Shown piece by piece: positions 40,302 to 50,400 of a DNA stretch of 64,000 nucleotides; position 1 is the stretch's first letter, and each line of letters starts with the position of its first letter. The DNA is taken from assembly GCA_038210495.1 (NCBI GenBank), contig JBBQWR010000025.1, positions 10,857 through 74,856 of the forward strand. Reading direction: 5' to 3'. This DNA is from JBBQWR01 sp038210495. Its GTDB lineage: Bacteria > Planctomycetota > Planctomycetia > Pirellulales > DATAWG01. The translations under genes and the position numbers were made by a program. The notes below the pieces were generated by a model. It was not told the origin of the DNA. It saw nothing but the letters and a program-made list of their open reading frames with translations, and did no database searches.

Positions 40302-41435
40302 TTGCCCCTTCGCAATCCAACTCGATCCGTCGCCATCGGTTCCTGCGTCATCGGCGCCGGGCAGCCGATCGCCGTGCAGAGCATGACGGCCACGTCGACC
40401 CAGGACGTCGCGGCCACTGCTCGGCAGGTCAACGCGTTGCACGCGGCGGGCGCCGATATCGTGCGGATCGCCGTCGATAGCAACCGCGACGCCGAAGCGC
40501 TCGCCGAAATCCGCCGCCAAACGGCCGCGAACCTGTCGGTCGATCTTCAGGAAAACTACCGGCTCGCCACCGTCGTCGCGCCGCACGTCGACAAGATTCG
40601 CTACAACCCGGGCCACCTCTATCATCACGAGCGCGAAAAGCCCTGGCAGGACAAAGTAAAATTTCTCGTCGACGTTGCCGGCCAGCACGACTGCGCGATG
40701 CGCGTCGGCGTGAACTGCGGCAGCATCGACCCGGCCAAGAAGGCTAGCGCCACCGAAGCCGACGATCTGGCGCCGATGCTGCACAGCGCGTGGGAGCATT
40801 GCGATCTGCTCGATCGGCTCGGTTACACCCGCTATTGCGTGTCGCTCAAAGACTCTGACCCTGCCAAAGTGATCGAGGTCAACCGGCGGTTCGCCGAGCG
40901 GCGTCCGGATGTGCCGCTGCACCTGGGCGTCACCGAGGCTGGCCTTCCGCCCGACGGCGTGATTAAAACTCGGATCGCCTTCGAGCAGCTCATCAGCCGC
41001 GGCATCGGGGACACGATCCGCGTGTCGCTCACGGTGCCCAACTCGCAGAAGCCGGACGAGATCACGGCTGGCCGGCAGATTTTAGCCGACATCGCCGCCG
41101 GCCGCGTGCGGAGCGTCGTCGATTTTGGGCTCAAATCGCTGAACATCATCAGTTGCCCCAGTTGCTCGCGGGTCGAGAACGAGGCGTTCATCGAACTGGC
41201 CCAGCAAGTGAAGGAAATGACCCGCTATGCCCAGGACCACGCGATCACGATCGCCGTGATGGGCTGCCGCGTAAACGGCCCGGGCGAAACGGACGACGCC
41301 GACCTCGGCCTCTGGTGCGGCCCCACGCACGTCAATCTGAAGCGCGGCAGCGAAGACCTCGGCGCCTATCCCTACGACCAAATTCTCCCGAGGCTGCACG
41401 CGGAACTGGATGCGCTGATTGCCCGGCGGGCGTGA
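40302..41435 (+). CDS. ispG: 4-hydroxy-3-methylbut-2-enyl diphosphate synthase (IspG/GcpE)
   Basis: 377 residues from TTG 40302, which starts PLRNPTRSVAIGSCVIGAGQ, the normal N-terminus. An earlier ATG at 40245 would translate the R2 repeat. IspG is a [4Fe-4S] enzyme of the MEP isoprenoid pathway and converts MEcPP to HMBPP. Iron-sulfur ligands are Cys285 and Cys288 (ISCPSCSR) and Cys322 (MGCRVNGPGE), with the fourth ligand Glu in GPGE, about residue 329. The barrel has GADIVRIAVDS and HLGVTEAGLP. It lacks the long insertion of plant-type IspG. No other MEP genes are in the window. Confidence 0.96.
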   Translation: MPLRNPTRSVAIGSCVIGAGQPIAVQSMTATSTQDVAATARQVNALHAAGADIVRIAVDSNRDAEALAEIRRQTAANLSVDLQENYRLATVVAPHVDKIRYNPGHLYHHEREKPWQDKVKFLVDVAGQHDCAMRVGVNCGSIDPAKKASATEADDLAPMLHSAWEHCDLLDRLGYTRYCVSLKDSDPAKVIEVNRRFAERRPDVPLHLGVTEAGLPPDGVIKTRIAFEQLISRGIGDTIRVSLTVPNSQKPDEITAGRQILADIAAGRVRSVVDFGLKSLNIISCPSCSRVENEAFIELAQQVKEMTRYAQDHAITIAVMGCRVNGPGETDDADLGLWCGPTHVNLKRGSEDLGAYPYDQILPRLHAELDALIARRA

Positions 41436-41486
41436 CAGGCGCCAAGCTCATCCGTTGTGGTAAACTAAAAACGACAGACCACCAGC

Positions 41487-41491
41487 GGAGG
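41487..41491 (+). promoter_or_regulatory. Ribosome binding site of the UPF0175 gene
   Basis: GGAGG, 6 bases before ATG 41498. It sets the start of the three-gene toxin-antitoxin-like operon. Confidence 0.7.
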
Positions 41492-41497
41492 AAAAAA

Positions 41498-41761
41498 ATG
41501 AGCATTTCGTTTGAATTACCAGAAAACGTCGAGGCTCAACTTCGGAGGGAACTCGGCGATCTTAACGCGGTAGCCAAAGAAGCGGCTCTCGTGGAACTCT
41601 ATCGTCAAGGAAAATTGTCGCACGGTCAACTTGCGGAGGCACTCGAAACGTCGCGTTATGAAGTGGATGGCGTGTTGAAGCGACACAACGTGACCGAGGA
41701 TCTGATGACGACGGAAGAATATATCGAAGGACTTGAAAACATATCGAGACTGTTCAAATGA
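41498..41761 (+). CDS. UPF0175 family protein (antitoxin-like)
   Basis: 87 residues. The pattern MSISFELPENVEAQL, then KEAALVELYRQGKLSHGQLA, then LETSRYEVDGVLKRHNV fits UPF0175 (PF03683), a small helix-turn-helix-like family often found beside PIN-type toxins. Its partner here is not a PIN gene but the ParD-like gene, whose ATG overlaps this stop (AAATGA at 41756-41761). Function by analogy: DNA binding and toxin neutralisation or autoregulation. Confidence 0.8.
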   Translation: MSISFELPENVEAQLRRELGDLNAVAKEAALVELYRQGKLSHGQLAEALETSRYEVDGVLKRHNVTEDLMTTEEYIEGLENISRLFK

Positions 41762-42018
41762 TTCAGAGCCTACCCCCGGACATTGCAGACCTAGTGCGGC
41801 AGCAGATGGCAACCGGCGAGTACCAATCAGAAGAAGAAGTATTGCGTCGAGCGATGCGAGCGCTAGAAGAGAATCGACACGCGGTCGTTTACGATGATCC
41901 GGAAACGCTAGCGGGCGTGCAACGAGGTCTAGATGAAATGAGGGCTGGGCTCGGTCGCCCGTTTGAAGCTTTCGACGCGGAATGGTCCAAGACCAAGAAA
42001 AATCAGCCCGATGGGTGA
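41758..42018 (+). CDS. ParD-like antitoxin
   Basis: 86 residues. The N-terminal part IQSLPPDIADLVRQQMATGEY followed by SEEEVLRRAMRALEE is a ribbon-helix-helix-like antitoxin start. The C-terminal half (GVQRGLDEMRAGLGRPFEAF) is the toxin-wrapping tail seen in ParD proteins. It overlaps the toxin gene by 8 bases and the UPF0175 gene by 4, so all three are translationally coupled. Confidence 0.85.
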   Translation: MIQSLPPDIADLVRQQMATGEYQSEEEVLRRAMRALEENRHAVVYDDPETLAGVQRGLDEMRAGLGRPFEAFDAEWSKTKKNQPDG

Positions 42019-42322
42019 ATTCCGGGTTGTCGTCCAGCCAGAGGCAGAACGCAATATTGCCGCCGTGTACGACTGGCTTTTTGAGCGCTCGCCAAAAGGC
42101 GCCGCAAGATGGCGACAGGCCCTTTATCACGCGATTGAGCGGTTGACGCATCGGGCCGATCAAGTACCCGTTGCGCACGAGTCATCTCACTTCGATGTGA
42201 CCGTTCGTGATCTTCATTTCAAGACGCGTCGAGGCCGTCCGTACCGCATACTTTTTACAATTCAAGAAGCAGGGGTTCGTATTTTGTTCGTTCGGGCGCC
42301 CGGTCAAGACTATATCAGTTAA
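42011..42322 (+). CDS. RelE/ParE family toxin
   Basis: 103 residues. It has the ParE core: VVVQPEAERNIAAVYDWLF, a central helix pair (SPKGAARWRQALYHAIERL), then RPYRILFTIQEAGVRILFVR. Members either cleave mRNA at the ribosome or poison gyrase; sequence alone does not tell which. The stop TAA shares one base with ATG 42322 of the SGNH hydrolase gene, an unusual link between a toxin operon and a metabolic gene. Confidence 0.88.
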   Translation: MGEFRVVVQPEAERNIAAVYDWLFERSPKGAARWRQALYHAIERLTHRADQVPVAHESSHFDVTVRDLHFKTRRGRPYRILFTIQEAGVRILFVRAPGQDYIS

Positions 42323-43305
42323 TGGATACCTTCTTGCTCGCGCTCATGGATTCACATACTTACAGACTGTGTTCGTTCTTCGCCCTCTTCGCGTGCGCCA
42401 GTTCGGTTGTCATCGCAGCGGAAACTAATTCAGAACCTCCGCCGCACATCGCCGTTCTCGGCGATAGCATCACTTATGACAGACGTTGGGTGACGCTTGT
42501 CGAATCCGCGCTGCGGGCGAGTCCGAAGTATGCTCAGGCAACGATCGTCAATTTCGGCGTGCCGAGCGAGACGGCTTCGGGATTGTCCGAGGCGGGTCAT
42601 GCCGGCGGGGCTTTTCCTCGGCCGGTCGTCCATGAACGGTTGGCTCGGGTGCTGGCGGCGTTCAAGCCGACACTCGTGCTGGCCTGTTATGGAATGAACG
42701 ATGGCATCTATCAGCCGCTTGAGGCCGCGCGATTCAAGGCGTTTCAAGACGGCATGACAAAGCTGAAATCGGCGGTGGAAAAATCCGGCGCGACGTTCAT
42801 CACGATCACGCCTCCCTTGCATGCGGCGGACAAACCGGCGACCGATCCCAATCGATACGACGCCGTGCTTGACGCCTATGCCGCTTGGCTCGTCGATCGG
42901 CGCGCTGACGGCTGGAAGGTGATCGACATCCGGCCGGGTTTGAAAAAATCCCTGGCCGACGCCAAACGAGCGAATCCGAAATTCGTTTACTCGGGCGACG
43001 ACGTGCATCCGGGGGCCGAGGGGCATGAGTTGATTGCCCGCGCCGCGTGGCCCGACCTGGCGAACCTGCTGGACCTGCCGAAGACGCCCGAGTTCGCCGC
43101 AGGCGCCGCGCTGGCAATTCTCACCGAGCGGCAGGCTTTGCTCCGCGACGCATGGCTGCACGACACGGGCCATTTGCGGCCAGGCGTCGCCGGCTACCGG
43201 CCGCCCGGCGTTCCGATTCCCGAGGCGACCGCGGTTGCCGCCGCAACGGCTAAAGCGGACCGTTTATTGGCCGAGTATCGGCAGCGCGTGGCAGCGATCA
43301 AATAG
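42322..43305 (+). CDS. Secreted SGNH/GDSL hydrolase
   Basis: 327 residues, probably exported, with a signal segment in residues 12-33. Block I is GDSI with catalytic Ser49 (AVLGDSITYD). Block II Gly is in NFGVPSETASG, block III is GMND (YGMNDGIYQ) and block V is DDVHPG with the Asp-His pair. The family removes acyl or acetyl esters from carbohydrates or lipids. A C-terminal extension of about 70 residues (LAILTERQALLRDAWLHDTG) goes beyond the core and is common in planctomycete members. An alternative ATG at 42346 gives a shorter signal. EpmA follows 12 bases downstream. Confidence 0.85.
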   Translation: MDTFLLALMDSHTYRLCSFFALFACASSVVIAAETNSEPPPHIAVLGDSITYDRRWVTLVESALRASPKYAQATIVNFGVPSETASGLSEAGHAGGAFPRPVVHERLARVLAAFKPTLVLACYGMNDGIYQPLEAARFKAFQDGMTKLKSAVEKSGATFITITPPLHAADKPATDPNRYDAVLDAYAAWLVDRRADGWKVIDIRPGLKKSLADAKRANPKFVYSGDDVHPGAEGHELIARAAWPDLANLLDLPKTPEFAAGAALAILTERQALLRDAWLHDTGHLRPGVAGYRPPGVPIPEATAVAAATAKADRLLAEYRQRVAAIK

Positions 43306-43317
43306 TCGAGACGCTCG

Positions 43318-44325
43318 ATGGCATCTTCGTTCGGCCCGACCGCCAGTTGGTCAAATCTAGAACTCCGGGCGACGCTGCTGCGCCGAGCCCGAGAGTTCTT
43401 TTTCGAGCGCGGTTTTCTGGAAGTCGAGACGCCGCTGCTATCGGCCGATGTCGTCATCGACCGGCATCTCGACCCCATCGAAGTGATACTGCCCGAGGAC
43501 CCGCGGCAGCCCACAGCGGGCCGGCGAATGTGGCTCCAGACGTCCCCCGAGTTCGCGATGAAGCGGCTTTTGGCGGCCGGCGGAAAGGCGATTTACCAAG
43601 TGACTCGTGCGTTCCGCGCCGCGGAAATCGGACCGCTGCACAATCCCGAGTTCACGATGCTCGAATGGTATCGCGTGGGAGATGCGATGCACGAAGGCAT
43701 GGAGCTTTTGGCCGATCTGGCCGAATCGCTGCTTCAGCGCGGCCCGACTGAGCGCATCAGCTACGCCGAGGCGTTTCAGCGACGCTTGAACATCGATCCG
43801 CACACAGCGCCGATCGACGAGCTGCGAGGCGCCGCGGCAGCGGATCACATTTCGGCGCCGGCCGGTTTGGACGACGATCGCGACGGTTGGCTCGATCTCC
43901 TGCTCGTCGAGGCGATTCAGCCCGATCTCGGCCGGGGACGCCCCGCGATTTTGTACGATTATCCGGCGACGCAAGCGGCCCTGGCCCGAGTGCGGGGGGC
44001 AGAAGTCTGGAGACGGGAGTCGGGAGTCGGGAGTTATGCGGTCGCGGAGCGATTTGAACTGTATGTGGATGGGATCGAGCTGGCCAATGGCTATCACGAG
44101 TTGCTCGATCCGGCGGTGCTGCGGATTCGCAATCGTGAAGGCAATTCCGCTCGGGCTCGTGACGGCAAACGGCCGCTGCCCGAGGAAAGTCTCCTGCTTG
44201 CGGCCATGGACGCTGGCCTGCCCGCGAGTTCCGGCGTGGCCCTGGGCTTCGATCGGTTGGTGATGATCGCCGCCGGCGCGAAATCCATCGCCGAAGTCCT
44301 CGCATTTCCCGTCGATCGGGCTTAG
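43318..44325 (+). CDS. epmA: EF-P lysine-lysyltransferase (EpmA/PoxA/GenX)
   Basis: 335 residues. A class II lysyl-tRNA synthetase paralogue without the anticodon-binding domain; it adds (R)-beta-lysine to a Lys of elongation factor P. Motif 1 GFLEVETPLLSADVVIDRHLD, motif 2 RAFRAAEIGPLHNPEFTML and motif 3 GVALGFDRLVMIAAG are intact. Near the C-terminus, between the AALARVR and AERFELYVDG segments, is an in-frame R1 repeat (44010-44035) that adds about 8-10 residues (EVWRRESGVGS). No EF-P or EpmB gene is in the window. Confidence 0.92.
   Translation: MASSFGPTASWSNLELRATLLRRAREFFFERGFLEVETPLLSADVVIDRHLDPIEVILPEDPRQPTAGRRMWLQTSPEFAMKRLLAAGGKAIYQVTRAFRAAEIGPLHNPEFTMLEWYRVGDAMHEGMELLADLAESLLQRGPTERISYAEAFQRRLNIDPHTAPIDELRGAAAADHISAPAGLDDDRDGWLDLLLVEAIQPDLGRGRPAILYDYPATQAALARVRGAEVWRRESGVGSYAVAERFELYVDGIELANGYHELLDPAVLRIRNREGNSARARDGKRPLPEESLLLAAMDAGLPASSGVALGFDRLVMIAAGAKSIAEVLAFPVDRA
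44010..44035. repeat. R1 repeat in frame inside epmA
   Basis: GAGACGGGAGTCGGGAGTCG units. It is the opposite orientation relative to pyrF in the window, but the same sense relative to the coding strand. The codons read RRESGVGS. Confidence 0.8.
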
Positions 44326-44429
44326 GCTGGAGCACCACGAGCGCTGATTGGGAACTTTGTCCGGCGGTCGTGCGTCTAACCCAATCGGCGAATTCACGCC
44401 CGAACCGAAGCCTTCGCGGAGTCTTAGTT

Positions 44430-47400
44430 ATGCGTTTGTCATTCTTGTTCCGCGTAAGTTCCATCGCAATCCTGTTGATCCCAGGCTTGACCACCCAGAC
44501 GAGCGCCGCGACGCCCGCCAGTCCTCGGGAAGCCGATTGGAAAAAAGTAGAAGAGGCGACGCAAAAAGGGCTGCCCAAGACGGCCATCGAAGCCTTGCAG
44601 CCAATCCTGGCTGGAGCCATTAAAGACAAGGCCTATCCCGAGGCAATCAAGGCCATCGGCATGAAGATCTCTCTCGAGGGCCAGATTCAGGGAAACAAGC
44701 CCGAGGAGCGAATTTCGCGGATGGCGGACGAAATCTCCAAAGCCCCGAAGGAGATGCTGCCGGTGCTCACGGCGATCCAAGCCCATTGGTATTGGAATTA
44801 TTTCGAGCAAAATCGCTGGCGATTCATGCAGCGGACGGCCACGGCGTCGGCTCCCGGCAACGACATCACGACCTGGGACCTGCCGCGAATTTACTCCGAA
44901 ATCGACAAGCAGTTCAGCAAGGCGATCGCGCTGGCCGAGCCGCTGAAGAAAATTCCGGTCGCCGACTACGACGCGCTGCTGGAAAAGGGGACCGTGCCCG
45001 ACGCGGTCCGGCCGACTCTCTACGATTTCCTCATCCACGACGCTCTGTCGTACTACAGTTCCAGCGAGCAAGCGGCCTCCAAAGCCGAGGACGCCTTCGA
45101 GCTATCGGCCGACAGCCCAATCTTTGCCCCGCTCGACGATTTTCTGCAATGGAAAATCAAGACGACCGACGAGACGTCGATCGCGGTCAAGGCGATTCAC
45201 CTGTACCAAGAGCTGCTCAAATTTCATCAAGCCGACAAAGACCCGACCGCGCTGGTCGACGCCGATTTGGCGCGGCTGAGCTTCGGTCACAACCATGCCG
45301 TGGGCGAAGAGAAAGATTCGTGCTATAAGGCGGCGCTGCGGAAGATCATCGATACATTCGCCGAAAACGAAATGTCGGCCGTCGCCCGGGCTCACTTGGC
45401 CGGCGTGCTGCAGACGGAGAACTCCCTGGTCGACGCGCATGCCATCGCCGCCCAAGGCGAAAAAGCTTTTCCGGCCAGCATCGGCGGCAAGCTCTGCCAC
45501 AACATCGTGCAGCAGATCGAAGCCAAGACCGTGCAGATCATCACCGAGCGAGTCTGGAACGCGCCCTGGCCGGCGATCGACGTGAACTATCGCAACATCA
45601 CCGAAGTGCATTTTCGGGCGGTGAAAGTCGATTGGGCCGAGCGACTCCAAGGCAACCATCACAGGGCCGAATGGCTCGATGAAAACGAGCGAAAACTGCT
45701 ACTCGCCAAGAAGCCGGATCTCGAGTGGTCGGCAAAGCTGCCCGCCACCGAAGATTACCAGGAGCGGGTCGAACGATTGACGGCTCCCAAGGATTTGAAA
45801 GCCGGCTTCTATTTCATCATCGCCAGCCCGGACCCCAAGTTCGCCGTGCAGAACAATCAGATTCACTTCACCGACATCTGGGTCAGCACGCTGGCCGTCG
45901 TGCTGCGGACCCGCGGAGGGGACGTCAAAGTCCAGGGATTCGTTCTGGACGCGGACTCCGGCCAACCGCTGGCCGATGTGGATATCAAAACGTGGGTCCG
46001 GGAGAACAACAATCAACTGTCCGCTGGGCCCTCGGGGAAAACCGACAAGGACGGCCTGTTTTCGATCCCTGGCCAGAATCAACGGGGTCACGTCTTGCTG
46101 GCCACGCTCAAAGATCAGCAACTCGCCAGCGATGATTTTTATCTCTATCAAAATAATTTCGTGCCCCAGGCGTCGTCGCACACGATGTTCTTTACCGATC
46201 GGGCTCTCTATCGTCCCGGACAAATCGTTCAGTACAAGGGCATCTGCATTCAGGTCGATCCACAAGGCAACAACTACAAGACGATCGCCAACCGCGACGT
46301 CACCGTGATTTTTCAAGACGCCAACGGCAAGGAGATCGAGCGGCAAAAGGCCAAGACTAACGACTATGGCTCGTTTAGCGGCAGTTTCACCTCACCCCGC
46401 GATCGCTTGACGGGCGCCATGCTCCTTCGCACCGAAGGCGAGCCGCAGGGAGCGACCAGCGTTCGCGTCGAAGAGTACAAGCGGCCCAAGTTCCAGACGA
46501 CGCTCGATGCGCCCAAAGCCGCGCCCAAGTTGAACGGCCCAGTGAATCTGAAAGGCAAAGCCACCGCCTACACCGGCGCGGCGATCGGCGAAGCCAAGGT
46601 CCGCTATCGCGTCGTGCGGCAAGTGCGGTATCCGATCTGGTGGGGTTACTATTATTGGTGGCGACAGCCGGGCGCCGAGAGCCAAGAGATCGCCCACGGG
46701 ACGGCCGTGACAGCCGCCGATGGCACGTTCGCGATCGAATTCACGGCCAAGCCCGATCTCTCCGTTCCGGAGAAGGACGAGCCGACGTTCCACTTCGAAA
46801 TTACGGCGGACGTTACCGACACCAGCGGCGAAACGCGCTCGGCGAGCCGCGGAGTCGCGGTGGGCTACACTGCGCTTCAGGCGTCGCTGGCGGCCAACGA
46901 TTGGCAGACTGATGGCAAGCCCGTTCAGATCACGATCGCAACTCAGTCGCTCGACGGCGAAGGGCAGAAGGCCGAAGGGTCGCTCAAGGTTTACGCTTTG
47001 CGCCAGCCCGAGACGGTGCAGCGCGCCGAAATCCTCTCCGCAAACCGTCCGAGGCCGCTCTCAAGGCCCATCGTGCGCCGCGGCAAGGGTGTGCAGGCCA
47101 TCCTGCCGCAGCCCGAGCCTGACCCGAGCAACATCAACTCTTGGGCCTCGGGCGAACTGATCGAGGAAAAAGGATTCACGACCGACGGGTCCGGCAAAGC
47201 CACGCTGGAATTCAAGCTGCCGGCCGGGCCCTATCGTGCCGTGCTCGACACCCAGGATCGCTTTGGCAAGAAGGTCACGGCCCGACTGCCGATCTCAGTC
47301 CTCAAGCCGGACGCGAAGCAGTTTCCGATCAAGATTCCGGATTTCGTCGGAGCGCCCAAGTGGACGATCGAGCCGGGCGAAGATTTCACGGCCCTCTGGG

Positions 47401-50400
47401 GCAGCGGATACGACAAGGCCCGGGCGTATATCGAAATCGAGCATCGCCAACAAATCGTCAAAAGTTTCTGGACCGAGCCGGGCGCCAGCCAACAGCCGGT
47501 CAAGCAGGCCGTCACCGAAGCGATGCGTGGCGGGTTCACGCTGCACGTCACGATGGTACGAGAGAATCGCGCGTATCTCAATTCTCGGCACGTCGAAGTC
47601 CCGTGGTCGAATAAAAATCTGAGCGTCAAGTGGGAGCACTTCGTCTCGAAGCTCGAACCGGCTCAAAAGGAAACCTGGACCGCGGTGATCGCCGGACCCG
47701 ACGCGAAGAAGGCCACCGCCGAAATGGTCGCCGCCCTATACGATCAATCGCTGGACGCCTATGCGCCGCACCATTGGCCGGCGGCCTTTGGCGTCTTTTA
47801 TCAGGACGTATCGAGTTTGATGTATCAATTCGAGAACAGTGCCCATCCTTTGCAAAACATGCTCGGAAACTGGCCGATGGACTACAAGGATGTACAGATC
47901 GGCTACCGGCATTTTCCGATCGACATCGTCTCGCCTTTCATGATGTATCGCATGGCCCCGGGCGGATTCGGTGGCAGAGGATTTAATGGCAACGGACAGG
48001 GTTTGGGGATGGATCGTGACAGCATTGCGATGCCGATGGTTGCGCGGCAAATGGTTGCCGGAGAGCAAGCCAAGGGGGAGCGCCGCGGCGCCGGTTTGGC
48101 CGACGAAAAGAGATCGAATGCGGAACACGGCGCCGATCCCGGGAATGCACCCATCGCGCCTGGTCCCGATCTGAGCAAGGTCTCCGCTCGTCAGAACCTC
48201 AACGAAACGGCGTTCTTTTTCCCGCATTTGATCTCGGACGCCGACGGCCGCGTGAAGATGGAATTCACGATGCCCGAGGCCCTAACGCAGTGGCGGTTCC
48301 TCGGTTTTGCCCACGATGCGGCTCTTCGCGGCGGCTATCTCGAAGACAAAGTCGTCACGGCCAAAGACCTGATGATTCAACCCAACCCGCCCCGGTTCGT
48401 TCGCGAAGGGGATGTGATCGAATTCACGGTCAAAGTCTCGAACCAATCGGCCACGAAGCAAGCCGGCTCGGTTCGCTTGACGTTTAGCGATGCCCGCACG
48501 TCGAAGTCCGTCGACGCGTCTTTGGACAACACGCAGCTCGATCAGAAGTTCGACATCCCGGCGAGCGAGTCCAAGAGCTTCTCGTGGAAAGTGACGGTCG
48601 CCGATGGCTTGGGGCCGCTTTCGTACAAGACCGTGGGCTCGACGGGGCGCGTCTCGGATGGCGAAGAGGGGCTGCTGCCCGTGCTCAGCCGCCGAGTGCT
48701 GGTCACCGAATCGCTGCCGCTGCCGATTCGCGGAGTCGGCGAGAAGCAGTTCGATTTCGTGAAGTTGCGGCAATCGGCGGGATCGAAAACGCTGAAGAAC
48801 GAAAGCCTTACGGTGCAGATGGTCTCGAATCCGTCGTGGTACGCCGTGATGGCCCTGCCGTATCTGATGGAATCGCAATACGAGTGCAGCGAGCAGGTGT
48901 TCAATCGACTGTATGCTAATTCGCTCGCGCGGCATATCGCCGGGAGCGATCCAAAAATCCGTCGCATTTTCGACCAGTGGAAAGCCACTCCCGCGCTCGA
49001 CAGTCCGCTGGAAAAGAATCAAGAGCTCAAGTCCGTTCTGATCGAAGAGACCCCCTGGGTGCGACAGGCGAATAAGGAAAGTCAATCGCGGCGGAATGTC
49101 GGAATCCTGTTCGACGACAACCGGCTGAACGACGAGACCGCGCGCACTTCGAAGAAGCTTTCGGAGCAGCAGCTCGGCGATGGGGCTTGGCCGTGGTTCC
49201 CAGGCGGCCCAGCCAACGATTACATGACGCTCTATATCACGACCGGTTATGGCCGGCTGCGTCATCTGGGCGTGAAGCTCGACATGGCCCCGGCGATCAA
49301 GTCGCTCGGCCGGCTCGACGGCTGGATCGACCAAATGTATCGCGACATCGTAAAAAACGGCCACAAAGAGAGCAATCATCTCAGCTCGACGATCGCCCTC
49401 TATCTCTATGGCCGCTCGTTCTTCCTGGAAGACAAGCCCATCGCTGCGCAACATAAAGAGGCGGTCGACTATTTTCTCGGTCAAGCGAAGCAATACTGGG
49501 TCAAACTCGACTGCCGTCAATCGCAAGGCCATCTAGCCCTGGCGCTCAAACGGTTCGCCGACAAGCCGACCGCGATCGATATCATGAAATCGCTCAAGGA
49601 GCGGTCTGTCAATAGCGAGGAGCTGGGCATGTTCTGGCGCGACACCGAATATTCGTACTTCTGGTATCATGCGCCGATCGAGACTCAAGCGCTCATGATT
49701 GAGGCGTTCGACGAGGTCGCCGGCGACGACAAGGCGGTCGAGGACTGCAAAGTTTGGCTTCTCAAGCAAAAGCAAACGCAAGATTGGAAGACGACCAAGG
49801 CCACGGCCGACGCCGTCTATGCGCTGATGCTCCGCGGCGGAAACTGGCTTTCGTCCGACGCCCTGGTCCAGGTCAAGCTCGACGATACCACGATCAAGCC
49901 CGAGAAGGTCGAGGCGGGCACGGGCTTCTTCGAGCAGAAATTCCTGCGCAGCGAGATCACGCCGCGGATGAGCAAGATCACGCTCACCAAGGTCGATCCG
50001 GGCGTCGCCTGGGGAAGCATCCACTGGCAATACCTGGAAGATATGAGCAAGGTCACGGTCCACGATGCGACGCCCCTCAAGCTGACCAAGACGCTGTTCA
50101 CGCGCCAGTTGACCAAGAGCGGCCCTGTATTGCAGCCCGTCACGGGCGCGCTCGCGGTGGGCGACGAGGTCATCGTTCGCGTCACGCTCCACACGGATCG
50201 CGACATGGAATACGTCCATCTGAAGGACTATCGCGGCAGCGGCACGGAGCCGACCAATGTTCTGTCGCAGTACAAGTACCAGGACGGCCTGGCCTATTAC
50301 GAAGCGACGAAAGACACGGCCAGTCACTTCTTCATCGATTATTTGCCGAAGGGGACCTACGTTTTCGAATATTCGGTCCGGGTGCAACTGAGGGGCGAAT

